NCBI GenBank assembly: GCA_944739405.2
Contig: OX123192.2
Location: 46,056,486-46,120,485, forward strand
Source of the DNA: Euclidia mi
Taxonomy: Eukaryota; Arthropoda; Insecta; Lepidoptera; Erebidae
Length of the DNA stretch: 64,000 bases
Direction of reading: 5' to 3'
A program made the translations under genes and the position numbers. Numbering within the stretch: the stretch's first letter is position 1; each line of letters begins with the position of its first letter. The notes below the pieces were generated by a model. The model worked only from the letters and a program-made list of their open reading frames with translations, searched no databases and was not told where the DNA came from. This document shows, piece by piece, positions 54,975-64,000 of the stretch.

Positions 54975-55245
54975 ATATTTTTAAGCATATACACATACAT
55001 ATCGTCACGCCTTTTATCCCCGAAGGTGTAGGCAGAGGTGTATTTATACACCCACTTTTCGCAAGATATACTTTAGCCCCACGTAATAAGGGGCGAGCCT
55101 ATTACCGTACCGGGCACATTTCCAGACTTCGTGCTGCTACTGGGAATTTCGTGACAGAAAAACCCAATAACACTGCCCAACCCAGGAATCGAACCCGAAC
55201 CTCCCGATCCCACGCGCACATCTATGCCGCGAGACCAACAGTTCA
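54975..55245 (-). mobile_element. SINE-A copy, truncated at the tRNA-like part
   Basis: Matches the tail, body and tRNA-like centre of SINE-A (CTTTTATCCCCGAAGGTGTA, CAGGAATCGAACCC) and stops at GAGACCAACAG, without the 5' extension. Tail CATACACATACATA. Confidence 0.8.
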
Positions 55246-55259
55246 CAAAAGCCAATAAG

Positions 55260-55585
55260 TTTTAGAAATTGGTCAGCATTAATTCGATTAAAATACCGCT
55301 TACGTTACTGAAGGTAATAAAGTCTGGGAAACTAAAATGAAATATTATAATTCCATTTAATTATTTTGTTACCAGCGTTTTCAGCAAATAGTTTTTTGAG
55401 TTTGAGTTTGAGTTTAATTTACCGAAATATTCGTGAAATTTTATCTCAATTATTCAATTACAATAACAATATTGTAATTGAATAATTGAGATAAAATTTC
55501 ACGAATATTAACCTTCACGTTACTGTTAAACTCAGAAATACGGTAAATCTAAGATCTACCAGGTAACGCTAACATTTAACAAATA
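55260..55585 (+). repeat. duplicated segment, left part (interrupted copy)
   Basis: Pairs with 41460-41715. Carries a perfect palindrome at 55426-55509 that the other copy lacks and a GAGTTT triple repeat at 55397-55414. Confidence 0.7.
55426..55509. repeat. perfect 39-bp palindrome
   Basis: Arms 55426-55464 and 55471-55509 are exact inverse copies around AACAAT. The left arm sequence exists singly at 41590-41630. Confidence 0.95.
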
Positions 55586-56032
55586 AGAAGAGTAAAACTG
55601 TAACCTCCCAAAGTCCTTGGGTCGAGGAGAAGAAACGGTTATTGAACGCCGCTTCTAGATCCAGCAAGAAGGCTATTGCTGAGGCCAAGGCAGAACACGT
55701 TGCCAGAATTGGTGAGCGGCTTGGAAGATACCACAGGGAGTCGTGCTTTTTGCTCACTCGCCAAAGCTGCGCAAGGCAACTTCTGCCAGATCAGTGTCCC
55801 GCCACTGCGTACATTTGATGACAGTCTGGCCCATAGCGCAAAAGACAAGGCTGACGTCTTGGTCGAACTATTTGCCTCGAACTCGACTTTGGATGACAAG
55901 GGAGCCACACCACCGTCCATCCCCTAGTGTGGGAGCTCCCTGCCTGAAATCCGCATTACGCAACGTGCGGTTAGGCGGCAGCGCAAACTTCTGGATATCC
56001 ACAAGTCGAGTGGGCCTGACGGCATCCCAGCA

Positions 56033-56758
56033 GTGGTGCTGAAGACGTGCGCCCCTGAGTTGACCCCCGTATTAACGCGCTTATATCGTCTTTCCTATAA
56101 TGCTAACAGGGTTCCATCTTCGTGGAAGATAGCCCATGTTCACCCTATTCCTAAAAAGGGTGACAGATCGGACCCGTCAAACTACAGACCAATAGCAGTA
56201 ACGTCCTTACTCTCCAAGGTAATGGAGCGAGTCATCAACAACAAACTCCTCCAGTACCTAGAGGATCGCCAGCTGATTAGCGACCGCCAGTATGGTTTCC
56301 GTCATGGTCGTTCGGCTGGCGATCTTCTAGTGTACCTTACACACCGCTGGGCAGAAGCCTCGGAGAGTCGGGGCGAAGCTCTAGCCGTTAGCCTTGACAT
56401 TGCCAAGGCGTTTGACCGGGTCTGGCACAGGGCATTTCTATGGAAGTTACCAGCTTATGAAATCCCCGAGGGACTCTGCAAATGGATTGCCAGCTTTCTG
56501 GCTAATCGGAGCATTAAAGTCGTCGCAGACGGCAGGTGCTCCGAAATGAAGGCGATCGACGCTGGCGTCCCACAAGGCTCGGTGCTCTCCCCAACGCTGT
56601 TCATCACCATATCAATGACTTGTTGTCAATTGAGAACATGCATTCCTATGCAGATGACAGTACGGGTGATGCGCGGTACACGAGCCACCAGAATGTTCCT
56701 CGGAGCCAGGTTCAGGAAAGACGATTGCAACTTGTGTCTGAAGTCGAGGACTCTCTAG
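56033..56758 (+). pseudogene. LINE reverse transcriptase (Jockey-like)
   Basis: Counting from 56033: IPKKGDRSDPSNYRPIAV 39-56, QYGFRHGRSAGD 86-97, SLDIAKAFDRVW with catalytic D122, VPQGSVLSP 179-187. After residue ~190 the frame is lost; the next block, HINDLL...SYADDSTGD, is in the frame of 56536-56772. So one indel near 56610 separates the first catalytic aspartate from the YADD pair. The first codon is not ATG, and the preceding RT start (55592-56030) is in other frames. Confidence 0.85.
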
Positions 56759-56819
56759 GGCGCGCCTCTTAATGGGGTGAAAAGAACCTTGTTCAATTTA
56801 ACCCCACTAAGACACAAGT

Positions 56820-57460
56820 ATGCGCGTTCACTGCGAAGAAGGACCCTTTCGTTATAGCGCCTCGGTTTCAAGGATCCTCGGCGTCGAAATATCAAACAAA
56901 GTACAATTTGGGAGTCATTTGGAGGATAAAGCCAAATTGGCAAGCAAGAAGCTGGGAGTGCTGAACCAGGCTAAGCGGTACTTCACACCAAGCCAACGGC
57001 TTATGCTTTATAAAGCGCAAGTCCGGTTACATGTGGAGTACTGCTCACATCTCTGGGCCGGAGCGCCAAAATATCAGCTTGATCCACTTGACTCCCTACA
57101 GAGACGAGCTGTTCGAATCGTTGATGATCCCGATCTCACGGCTAGACTAGAGTTGCTGGAGCAGTGGAGAGACTTTGATTCTCTCTGCGTATTTTACCGA
57201 CTCTTTCACGGGGAGTGCTCCGAAGAATTGTTTAATTTGGTACCAGGGTCACCCTTCTACCAACGTACCACTCGCGGACGCAGTAGAGTTCACCCGTACT
57301 ACCTGGAAGGGTTCTCATCTAGTACGGTGCGCTTCCAGCGATTTTTTCTACCACGTACGTGTAGGCTCTAGAATGAACTACCTGCTGCGGTGTTTCCCGA
57401 GCACTATGACTTGTCCTTCTTCAAACGAGGTTTAAAGAGAGCATTACTTTCATGGTAGGC
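56820..57460 (+). pseudogene. LINE ORF2 thumb and C-terminus
   Basis: Frame 56820-57371: SRILGVEISNKVQFGSHLED (thumb), then AQVRLHVEYCSHLWAGAPK, LDSLQRRAVRIV, and LFHGECSEELFNLVP. A TAG at 57369-57371 interrupts it; the same frame continues NELPAAVFPEHYDLSFFKRG, LKRALLSW, stop near 57457. This is the Jockey-type C-terminal domain, cut by one nonsense codon. Confidence 0.8.
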
Positions 57461-57576
57461 AGCGGCTTTGCTGTGTATACCCTGACATTAGCGAAGTCCA
57501 TGAGCAGCGGTTACCGTTTACGATCAGATGGGTCGCTCGCTCGTCTGCCACTAGCAACAATAAAAAAAAACCTGAG

Positions 57577-57680
57577 TTTTTGTTAGGTTAGGTGAGTAAT
57601 TAACAAAAACATTACGTACTTACCGATAGAACTATGATATATCACATGATATGTAATACATAGGGTATAGGATAAGATAC
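57577..57680 (+). repeat. duplicated segment, right part
   Basis: TTAGGTTAGGTGAGTAATTA, then ACATAGGGTATAGGATAAGA, match 41767-41870 after the LINE insertion. Confidence 0.6.
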
Positions 57681-57734
57681 ATGGCTATTTTATTAAAAGT
57701 CAATTACAATGTAAATTATTATTACTAATATGTA

Positions 57735-57960
57735 TGTAAGTAGTGTATTATTGGGCATTCTAGGCCACCTTGCGCTCCGGCGATCGCCTTCGCTTCGGTG
57801 GCCTAGAACGCCCAATAATACACAATGATTTTATCACGACAAGCCGCTAGGCCATCTTGCACTCCGGCGATCGCATTCGCTTTGATAGCCTAGAATGTTC
57901 AATAATACACGATGATTTTATCATGATATGTCGCTACGCTTTGCGTAGTTTTTTACCAAA
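57735..57960. repeat. quasi-palindrome followed by a partial tandem copy
   Basis: GTGTATTATTGGGCATTCTA at 57737 and its near-inverse TAGAACGCCCAATAATACAC ending about 57822 form 27-bp arms with one mismatch around a GCGATCGC centre. The right half then repeats directly (CTCCGGCGATCGC, TAATACACGATGATTTTATC) to 57940. Confidence 0.75.
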
Positions 57961-59425
57961 CACCCAGTACTTATGCAGTATGTTTATTGCATTTGTTCTA
58001 GAAAACTCATCTATTAATTGAAACCAAACTGGGGGCTTATTCACTATGATAATTTTGAAGTCTTAACGTGTTTTAACGTGCTAGTTACCCACGTCGGCAC
58101 GGTATTGGCTTAAGCGGTATTCACTTTGCCAACTTCAAGTTTGACAAGCACGGTGGCGCACGTTTCGGAGGCGGTTTTAGCTGTCAAAATTCCGTGAGCT
58201 AAGAGGTCACGTAACGCGTTTATTGTAAAACGATAGTGGTTAAATAACTACTAAGTTTATTTGCTTTTTTATTCACCAGTGTCCGTGTCAAAGTTGTTTA
58301 ATTAAATATTATGTTTAATGAAAATTGACGCCTGTCGCTGGCGCCAGCGTCTCACTCGTCTTCGGATAAATAATAAATCCATTATAGTAGCGCCATCTAC
58401 CTTTCCATTGAGAACTAATCACATCAACGTCAATCGTTCCACGCTTGCTTGTCTAATGCGAGCGATACCATGCTTCCGTCTCTGTCTATCCCATTCCCTG
58501 GAAGGGGCACGCCTTTCGCGGATTGGTCGCCGCGATCGTCGACGAGAGAGGCAGTCCAGAACATTCGAGAAGCTCAAAAACGTGTCAGCATACCGCACCG
58601 CGCCGCTTCCGCACCGCTATAATTATTACCGCTTATACAGAACCGCTGGATAGTGAAAGTGATTTGTGTAGTGGAGTGAATCAAGCAGCTTCATCTCGAA
58701 AACACCAGGAGGCTGCCATTTGCAAGGAAAGAGGACTGACGACCAAGTTAGGTGCCCCTCATCCTTCAGAATAATAAATATCCTATACCCACTCACAATC
58801 CTCTTCCCATTATCCTTTCTAGGCGAGCAGAACTCGCCCTAATACAGTCCATTCCATTAATCCTTCTCTAAGTCGCCTAGAACCTACGGTTTCGGTGTAA
58901 CGCCGAACCACATTATGATTTATATGATTCTGTTTGAATTGGGCTATTTATCGCACTAACCGCACTTATATTTTTTTATATATTGTAGCGCGACTGCAAC
59001 TGTTATCAATGTCATCATATATGTTATCGTTCAAAAATTGACTTAAGTACAAAAGATGAAATAAACTTTTTTTATTTTTTTATTGTTCCTGGCGAAATTG
59101 ACCTAAAATAATATAATTTGTTTTATTACCCTGTTTTATTTGTACTGTAGCTTATAGTGTTAATTACAAGTTAGTAAAATAATATTTATAAAATCGAAAT
59201 TGAGCCGGCAAAACCGGCATTAAGATTTATGAACGAATTTTGTGAAATTTATAACTAGGCATAGACAAGCTGTCGTATGGCATACTGAATACAATATTTT
59301 GATTGTCGTGGTACGTCACGTCACACAATCAATGTTTACAGCTATTGAACACAGAAATTTTGTTCAACACCTACTATATTGTAAATGGATAACAAAATAA
59401 AACACGACTTAAATCATTCAATTCA
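57961..59425. other. unclassified region with GC-richer block 58318-58800
   Basis: 58318-58800 is richer in GC with TAGCGCCATCTAC and TCGACGAGAGAGGCAG. It reads like an LTR or leader of a retrotransposon, but I found neither TG...CA ends nor a primer-binding site. The frames 58318-58653 and 58523-58774 lack motifs. An AATAAA lies near 59060. Not assigned. Confidence 0.3.
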
Positions 59426-59431
59426 TTTTTA

Positions 59432-59486
59432 GGGTTCCGTACCTCAAGGTAAAAAAAGGAACCCTTATAAGATCACTTTCTTGTCC

Positions 59487-59517
<31 letters not shown>

Positions 59518-60094
59518 CCTGTGTCACCATTGATTTTCTCAGGAACGGGTGGACCTAGCAAATTGAAATTTATACCAGATACTGAGGTCTATGGTTGCTA
59601 TTAGGTGTATGAAAATCAGGGTCCAGGGTCAACCCAATAAAAAGATATGGTCAAAAGTAGATTTTTGCGAAAACTTGTAAGTACCAAAATTAACCTTAAT
59701 TTTCAACTTTTTTTAATTTTTGGAATTTTTCCTTTACTTGTGCTGTAAGACCTTGGTTTTGACCAAAATTGACAATTCTAGGTCAACCGTACGTACCCTA
59801 TAGGTTTTGGGTCGAAAACCTATATGGTAGTTCCCGTTGAACTAGAATCACGATATTTGGCCAAAAGCAGGGTCTTACTACACAAATAAAGGAAAAATTA
59901 CAAAAAATAAAAAAGTGGAAAATTTAAGGGTGTCCCCATACATACATAGTAGACTCCATTTAAGATAGTCCTCTAAGTTGTATGGGCGCTCATACAGATT
60001 TAGAGGACTAGCGTAATTAGCACCAACCTCAAATAAGGTAAAATGCGTACGGAACCCTCGGTGCGCGGGTCAGACCCGCACTTGCCCGATTTTT
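59432..60094. mobile_element. GTCT-microsatellite-associated lepidopteran repeat
   Basis: Begins AGGGTTCCGTACCTCAAGG and ends GTACGGAACCCTCGGTGCGC, an inverted pair, followed by a hairpin TGCGCGGGTC-A-GACCCGCA and TTTTTT. Holds (GTCT)n at 59485-59518. I recognise this as a widespread moth and butterfly repeat often met in microsatellite flanks. No coding. The class is uncertain. Confidence 0.6.
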
Positions 60095-60139
60095 TATTAT
60101 CAGCATTTAATTTTATGTTATTCGGTAAAATATTTAATT

Positions 60140-60485
60140 TTATTCATTGCTAATTATCTTTGGCTGCGACTCGAACATTGTATCAGCGGAACGAATGAAC
60201 TCTTGTAATTTTTGCCACTGATGTGAACTGGTGTTGGTCTGGAATTTTATTCGCACGAGTGCTTTCTTCCATACCTCTAAAGAATCGGTGTGTTGTGCAT
60301 TGGCCGACTTGTACACCTTGCAATCGATGTAGTATTCACCATCGGTGTGGGCTGTTCGACGCTCGCTGCCGTTGGCCGCTCGATACACAAAGAAAGACGA
60401 TAAATGATTGGTATTTCAGCGTTCCTGCTCTTGATCTTTGGTGCGACTAATGCCGAATATATCACTAGTAAACTTTGTCTTTTTA
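60140..60485 (-). CDS. candidate terminal exon(s) of a host gene
   Basis: Minus strand. An acceptor TTTGTTTCAG precedes 60485. Two frames are notable. One, joined in phase to the exon at 60810-60955, runs to a stop at 60277. The other reads KKTKFTSDIFGISRTKDQEQ, meets a TGA, then FFVYRAANGSERRTAHTDGE, YYIDCKVYKSANAQHTDSLE, VWKKALVRIKF, ending QPKIISNE stop at 60140. The second looks more protein-like (balanced composition, Trp and Cys spread) but needs a missed splice site, or is a pseudogene. Family unknown. Confidence 0.35.
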
Positions 60486-60809
60486 CTGAAACAAATATTA
60501 CACAGTGTTAATTATATCTATATAATACATATATTAACATTGTTACCTAAATAATGAAATTATGGAATCTTTATTAGAACAACATAAGCTAAAACAACAG
60601 ATTTAGAATTTTGTATGTATGCATCTACAATCATCACTGTAAACTACTGAGAATATAGAATTTAGAGTCAACTAGTATTCTATCTATGTGAGTCAGAGTT
60701 CGTAACAATGACAACAATGTTTATAACACTTTAACAAATTTTAACCTTTAATCTAATTTAATAAATCTCTTTAATTTAAATTTAGTAAAAACAACACAAA
60801 GTTATTTAC

Positions 60810-60955
60810 CGTATGGTACGGTTATGGTACGAGTTGAATTTGATGATGAACTCGACTTGCGTTTTGTGCTGCTATCGTGTAGCTTGTGAACTGCTTTCGA
60901 TTTATTCTCAGCGGTTGGCACCAGTTGATAGTCATCATAATAATCAGTATCGGAC
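60810..60955 (-). CDS. candidate internal exon of the same gene
   Basis: 146 nt bounded by GTTTTTATTACAG upstream and GGTAAATAAC downstream (donor GT at 60809-60808). Only one phase is open: SDTDYYDDYQLVPTAENKSK, AVHKLHDSSTKRKSSSSSNS, TRTITVPY. It starts with an acidic Tyr-rich patch and ends in a serine run. The phase fits the preceding exon ending at 61075 (AG plus G). Introns of 119 and 324 nt are normal for insects. Confidence 0.4.
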
Positions 60956-61074
60956 CTGTAATAAAAACACAAACTGTAAGTCAAGGGATTACTTACTAGT
61001 GGCGCACTATTCTACATTTGTTAAGAGTTATACTTACATCTTGTTTGGTGAAAAGTGTGTTTATTTTATTTTAC

Positions 61075-61162
61075 CTATGATGTGGACTGATATTCAACAG
61101 TGTACAGGCAGGCACAGCAGTTACTGGTCTCGGAGTGGTAGTTGACGGATGGGAACGGTATC
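61075..61162 (-). CDS. candidate upstream exon of the same gene
   Basis: Open in the required phase to about 61162: PSTTTPRPVTAVPACTLLNI, SPHH, ending CATAG before GTAAAA (donor at 61074). The start is unclear; a possible acceptor (GACCAG) lies inside, and no ATG is seen. Proline/threonine-rich. Confidence 0.3.
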
Positions 61163-61698
61163 AATTAACAACTAACCACTGAGCGACAGCGATTCAACAA
61201 TTCGCGGTATACTAATTAATGACCGATCGCGACGTACTTCTTTTCTCTTCAATGTAATCGTTCGTGTTGACTGATAAATATTTCGAATACATATTGTTTA
61301 TAAACCACAAAGATGGTAAAATGCTTTATATTTAAAATTAACGCAATTGATTAAGTTCAAGCCAGTAAATAAACTTTTTGTTTTGTACGTATTATATCAA
61401 AGCAAAATGCAAACGTAATATTTGTTGACGCACATCGAGTGTCGATACAACGAAAAGCCTTAGGGTTGACCCAAACTAAGAACCTAAATCCACTATGTTA
61501 TTAACATGTAACAATGATATCGTTTATTAAGAATACATATTTATGCCAACCTTACCTAAAGTTGCTGTAATCGACAATTATGATTTTTGCAGGTAAGCAC
61601 ACGTGTAGATTTTACACAATACTTATTTTGTTAAAATATGAATACTTTGTTGAAAATAACTTTCAACATACATTTTGTAATATCATTTCAATAATAAA
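61163..61698. other. spacer, nothing recognised
   Basis: AT-rich with no supported feature. Confidence 0.4.
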
Positions 61699-62574
61699 TT
61701 AATGATATATTTTTTTTTTGTTATAAGCTCTTTGGCAGTGCTTCACAGCAGAGATTTTCACTCTATTATATTCTAGATACACCCTTGTATCTAACACATT
61801 ATTTCTCAAACGTTCATCTACAATTACAAAATCAATCATACTTCTTCTAACATTCTTAGCCTCTCGCGTATACATGTGTATCCTTTTGTGATCAAACATG
61901 GTGTTTGTAACACAAAGGCTCCACTCTAAACAAACCTCAAGCAAATCTTTTCCATTTTCATTCACACTCTCATCACCAAATCCACCTAAAACCCTTTCAA
62001 ATCTATCTCGTTTTACTCCCACCCATCCATTGAAATCACCTAACAAGATCAATCTTTCGTTATCCTTACATTTCCTCAAAATCGCTCTTAAGTTCTCCCA
62101 AAATTCCTGCCTTTCGTCTTGTTCTTGCTGTGACATACCCGCTACTATATTGACCGGGGCGTAAACCCCTACAATAAAGAGACGAGTAAGTCCTACTTTC
62201 ATTCTCATCCACAATAGTCTAGCATTTACACATTCATATTCCTTAACGCACTCATTCATTCGCGCATACAGTATTAAACCAACTCCCTTGCAGGCTCTGG
62301 TGGTACTGTCTACCCCAGACCAATAAGCCGTGTAGCTGTCATGCTTGGTGGGGCCACAACCTTTCCTTTTTGTCTCATTCACACATAGAACATCAATCTT
62401 TCTATCATCCATCATCTGGCATACTTCATTCAATTTACCATCCATTCCTCCTCCAACATTTAATGTTGCAAACCGGCTTTCCGTAGGCCGCTTTTCGCCC
62501 TCGCGGGAAACGAGACGTGATGGGTTGCGAACCGCGTCGCCGCCGTCTGGAGAAATATTATTTTCAGTTCTCAT
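61699..62574 (-). pseudogene. RTE-type LINE endonuclease domain, truncated, with oligo-A
   Basis: ATG at 62574 and 291 codons. APE-type endonuclease with RFATLNVGG (N39), IDVLCVNETKRKG (E67), YWSGVD, LWMRMKVGLTRLFIVGVYAP, LLGDFNGWVG (D180, N182) and RSMIDFVIVDERLR (D248). The family continues with a '-DH' histidine and then RT. Here the sequence departs after DTRVYLEYNRVK and ends in a run of ten A (61710-61719 as T on the plus strand). So RT is absent and the copy looks like a retroposed or deleted form. It is the likely N-terminal partner of the C-terminal fragments at 15560, 17130 and 27945. Confidence 0.85.
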
Positions 62575-62638
62575 AGTGTTCCCACGAGCATTAGGGATTA
62601 AAAATATCCGTCCGTCCCCGCAGAGCTCTTTACGGGGA

Positions 62639-62867
62639 TATATTTTTTTGCAAGTACATACATATTATAAATATTATTTCGTACAAACAAGACAAGCATC
62701 CATGCTCACGCAATCCATTTTTTTATTTCAGCGGGCATCGAACTCGCGATCACCGGCATAACAGTCGTTAACACTGCCACTACACTCCCACTACGCCACC
62801 AGATTGTCAAGTTGCGCTTCACCGATGGCGTAATGGATCAAGCTTCCAACACCTATCACTCAACATT
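62639..62867 (-). mobile_element. SINE-C-containing repeat, second copy
   Basis: About 95% identical by eye to 16062-16291 (CAAGTACATACATATTATAA, ACAAGACAAGCATCCATGCT, CCACTACACTCCCACTACGC, CACCGATGGCGTAATGGATC). It ends at CAACATTTTT where the LINE frame takes over. Confidence 0.75.
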
Positions 62868-64000
62868 TTTGTTGCAATATTCAAAACGCTTACGCAAAAT
62901 TATTAATTTGACCCAACAAGCGCAAAATTCACATAAAGTAAATACAGCCAGCAACAAATCTAAAGCCACGTGGAATATAATAAATAAAAATTGTTTCAAC
63001 CTTCCTAAAGGAGACATACCGACTAGTATACTGATTGACAATACAGAAATAACCAATCCCCAAAGTACTGCTCAATTGTTCAATGATTATTTTATTGATG
63101 AAACCAAACCTCTTAATCCGAATATAAAGTTTAATTCCAAAAAATATTTAAAAATCGACATACATTCCAAATCCATATTTATGGCGCCGACGTCAACGCA
63201 TGAGATCATCAATATTATCAATTCATTAAAAAATACGAGTAGTTGTGGACATGATGGTGTTTCTACAAACATTGTTAAATTGGTCGCACCCATAATTGCA
63301 CCAGTATTATGCCATACAGTCAACTTATGTATTGAACATGGTCATTTTCCAGAAAAAATGAAAATTACTATCATTAAACCGATACACAAAAAAGGCAATA
63401 AAAAACTACTAGCTAATTATAGACCAATATCACTTATCTCTATTTTTTCGAAGGTAATTGAAAAGGTTATACATAATAATCTTTACTCCTATTTCGAAAG
63501 TAATAAAATCCTTACAATGGAACAATATGGTTTCAGAAAACATAGATCAATAAACCGGGCCATATATGAGGTTATGTCTAAAATAATAACAAACGTTGAC
63601 AAGAAGATTCCTGTTGCAGCACTCCTAATGGACATGACGAAAGCATTTAATCACGTGGACCATGAAATATTACTGTGTAAGCTTGAGAGATATGGGGTGC
63701 GCGGAAAAGCGATAGAACTAATCAAGTCTTATCTAAAAAACCGCACGCAAATAACTTCTATCAATAGTATATGTCCAAATACAAAACTAGAAACAACATA
63801 TATGTCGCAGGCCAGATACAGTAGGATGTCTATTCCACAAGGCAGTATACTAGGTCCGTTATTATTTATTATATATATAAACGATATGCCAAGATGTACT
63901 GAACACCAAATGCTCTTATTTGCGGACGATAGTACCTTTATCTACTCGGGCGAAGAACTTAACAATTATGAAGGCGATATAAATTGTGCTCTCAAAAATA
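62833..64000 (+). CDS. LINE reverse transcriptase ORF, open to the window edge
   Basis: The frame is open from 62671 and has ATG at 62833. The first codons derive from the SINE-C repeat; the LINE-like part starts near 62868 (LLQYSKRLRKIINLTQQAQN, NKSKATWNIIN linker). The RT shows KPIHKKGNKKLLANYRPISL near 63378, EQYGFRKHRS near 63520, LLMDMTKAFNHVD with catalytic D at 63631, IPQGSILGPLLFIIYINDMP near 63832 and LLFADDST at 63913 with both aspartates. No stop or frameshift in 389 codons. The element is 5' truncated (no endonuclease) and continues beyond the window. Confidence 0.85.
   Translation, partial: MDQASNTYHSTFLLQYSKRLRKIINLTQQAQNSHKVNTASNKSKATWNIINKNCFNLPKGDIPTSILIDNTEITNPQSTAQLFNDYFIDETKPLNPNIKFNSKKYLKIDIHSKSIFMAPTSTHEIINIINSLKNTSSCGHDGVSTNIVKLVAPIIAPVLCHTVNLCIEHGHFPEKMKITIIKPIHKKGNKKLLANYRPISLISIFSKVIEKVIHNNLYSYFESNKILTMEQYGFRKHRSINRAIYEVMSKIITNVDKKIPVAALLMDMTKAFNHVDHEILLCKLERYGVRGKAIELIKSYLKNRTQITSINSICPNTKLETTYMSQARYSRMSIPQGSILGPLLFIIYINDMPRCTEHQMLLFADDSTFIYSGEELNNYEGDINCALKN

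Larger units (their letters stand above)
55590..57575 (+). mobile_element. 5'-truncated Jockey-like LINE with oligo-A tail
   Basis: Starts within the region before RT, ends in a 3' UTR and nine A at 57567-57575. Comparison with the uninterrupted copy at 41715 shows it entered a site resembling CTGTAACCTGAG, with AACCT on both sides as a likely short target-site duplication. The protein type (SLDIAKAFDRVW, YADDS) is Jockey-like. Several frameshifts. Confidence 0.8.

Noticed and set aside
58318..58800. LTR of a gypsy-type retrotransposon
   Set aside because: Composition suggests it, but I found no TG/CA termini, no second copy in the window and no primer-binding site.
1..64000. LTR retrotransposon or endogenous virus coding regions
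   Set aside because: No gag, protease, integrase or envelope motif was seen; all RT frames are of LINE or Penelope type.

Overview
The window is about 64 kb of AT-rich eukaryotic DNA that reads as an insect genome, most likely a moth or butterfly. The lepidopteran assignment rests on the repeat content as I recognise it: RTE-type LINEs ending in a 'SAYPSGK-A stop' protein tail, a CR1/Jockey-like LINE with a TTTGAC-type tail, several tRNA-derived SINEs, short Helitrons with TC...CTAG ends, TTAA-targeting piggyBac-like elements and a Penelope-like element. There is no bacterial operon structure, and I see no rRNA gene, no free-standing tRNA gene and no CRISPR array.

Layout. 0.7-7.1 kb: two CR1/Jockey-like LINE remnants on the minus strand. 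7.4-8.5 kb: a short Helitron and a MITE. 9.2-11.6 kb: a Penelope-like element whose RT-endonuclease frame has one nonsense codon and a deleted endonuclease core. 11.6-21 kb: a mosaic of SINEs, Helitrons, RTE 3' ends and GC-rich retroelement debris. 22-26.6 kb: two piggyBac-like elements flanking a foldback-like structure with 15-bp-period inverted arms and a GC-rich cruciform core. 28.6-33.6 kb: a near-complete two-ORF LINE. 35.1-35.4 kb: a candidate host gene start (Inr plus DPE, 5' UTR, signal-peptide-like exon, splice donor). 36-42 kb: LINE 3' end, MITE and duplicated segments. 42.8-44.2 kb: a TTAA transposon carrying a piggyBac-like remnant inside. 44.6-50.3 kb: SINEs, Helitrons and an inverted copy of part of the 37.7-39.0 kb region. 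50.7-53.7 kb: a TTAA element with perfect 16-bp termini and nested inverted repeats. 53.8-57.6 kb: SINE and retroposon insertions with clear target-site duplications, then a LINE inside a segment whose uninterrupted copy lies near 41.5 kb. 59.4-64 kb: a GTCT-associated repeat, a possible spliced host gene on the minus strand, an RTE endonuclease ORF and an RT ORF that runs open to the window edge.

Most of the window is mobile DNA. The SINEs carry tRNA-like promoters and no coding capacity. One SINE family shares its 3' tail with the RTE LINE fragments present here, which suggests it uses RTE machinery. The host-gene calls are tentative: a few exons with good splice and promoter signals but no family I can name. 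Some reading frames below have no ATG at their upstream edge; they are remnants and their starts mean nothing. All repeat matches were made by eye, so boundaries without a stated target-site duplication are approximate.
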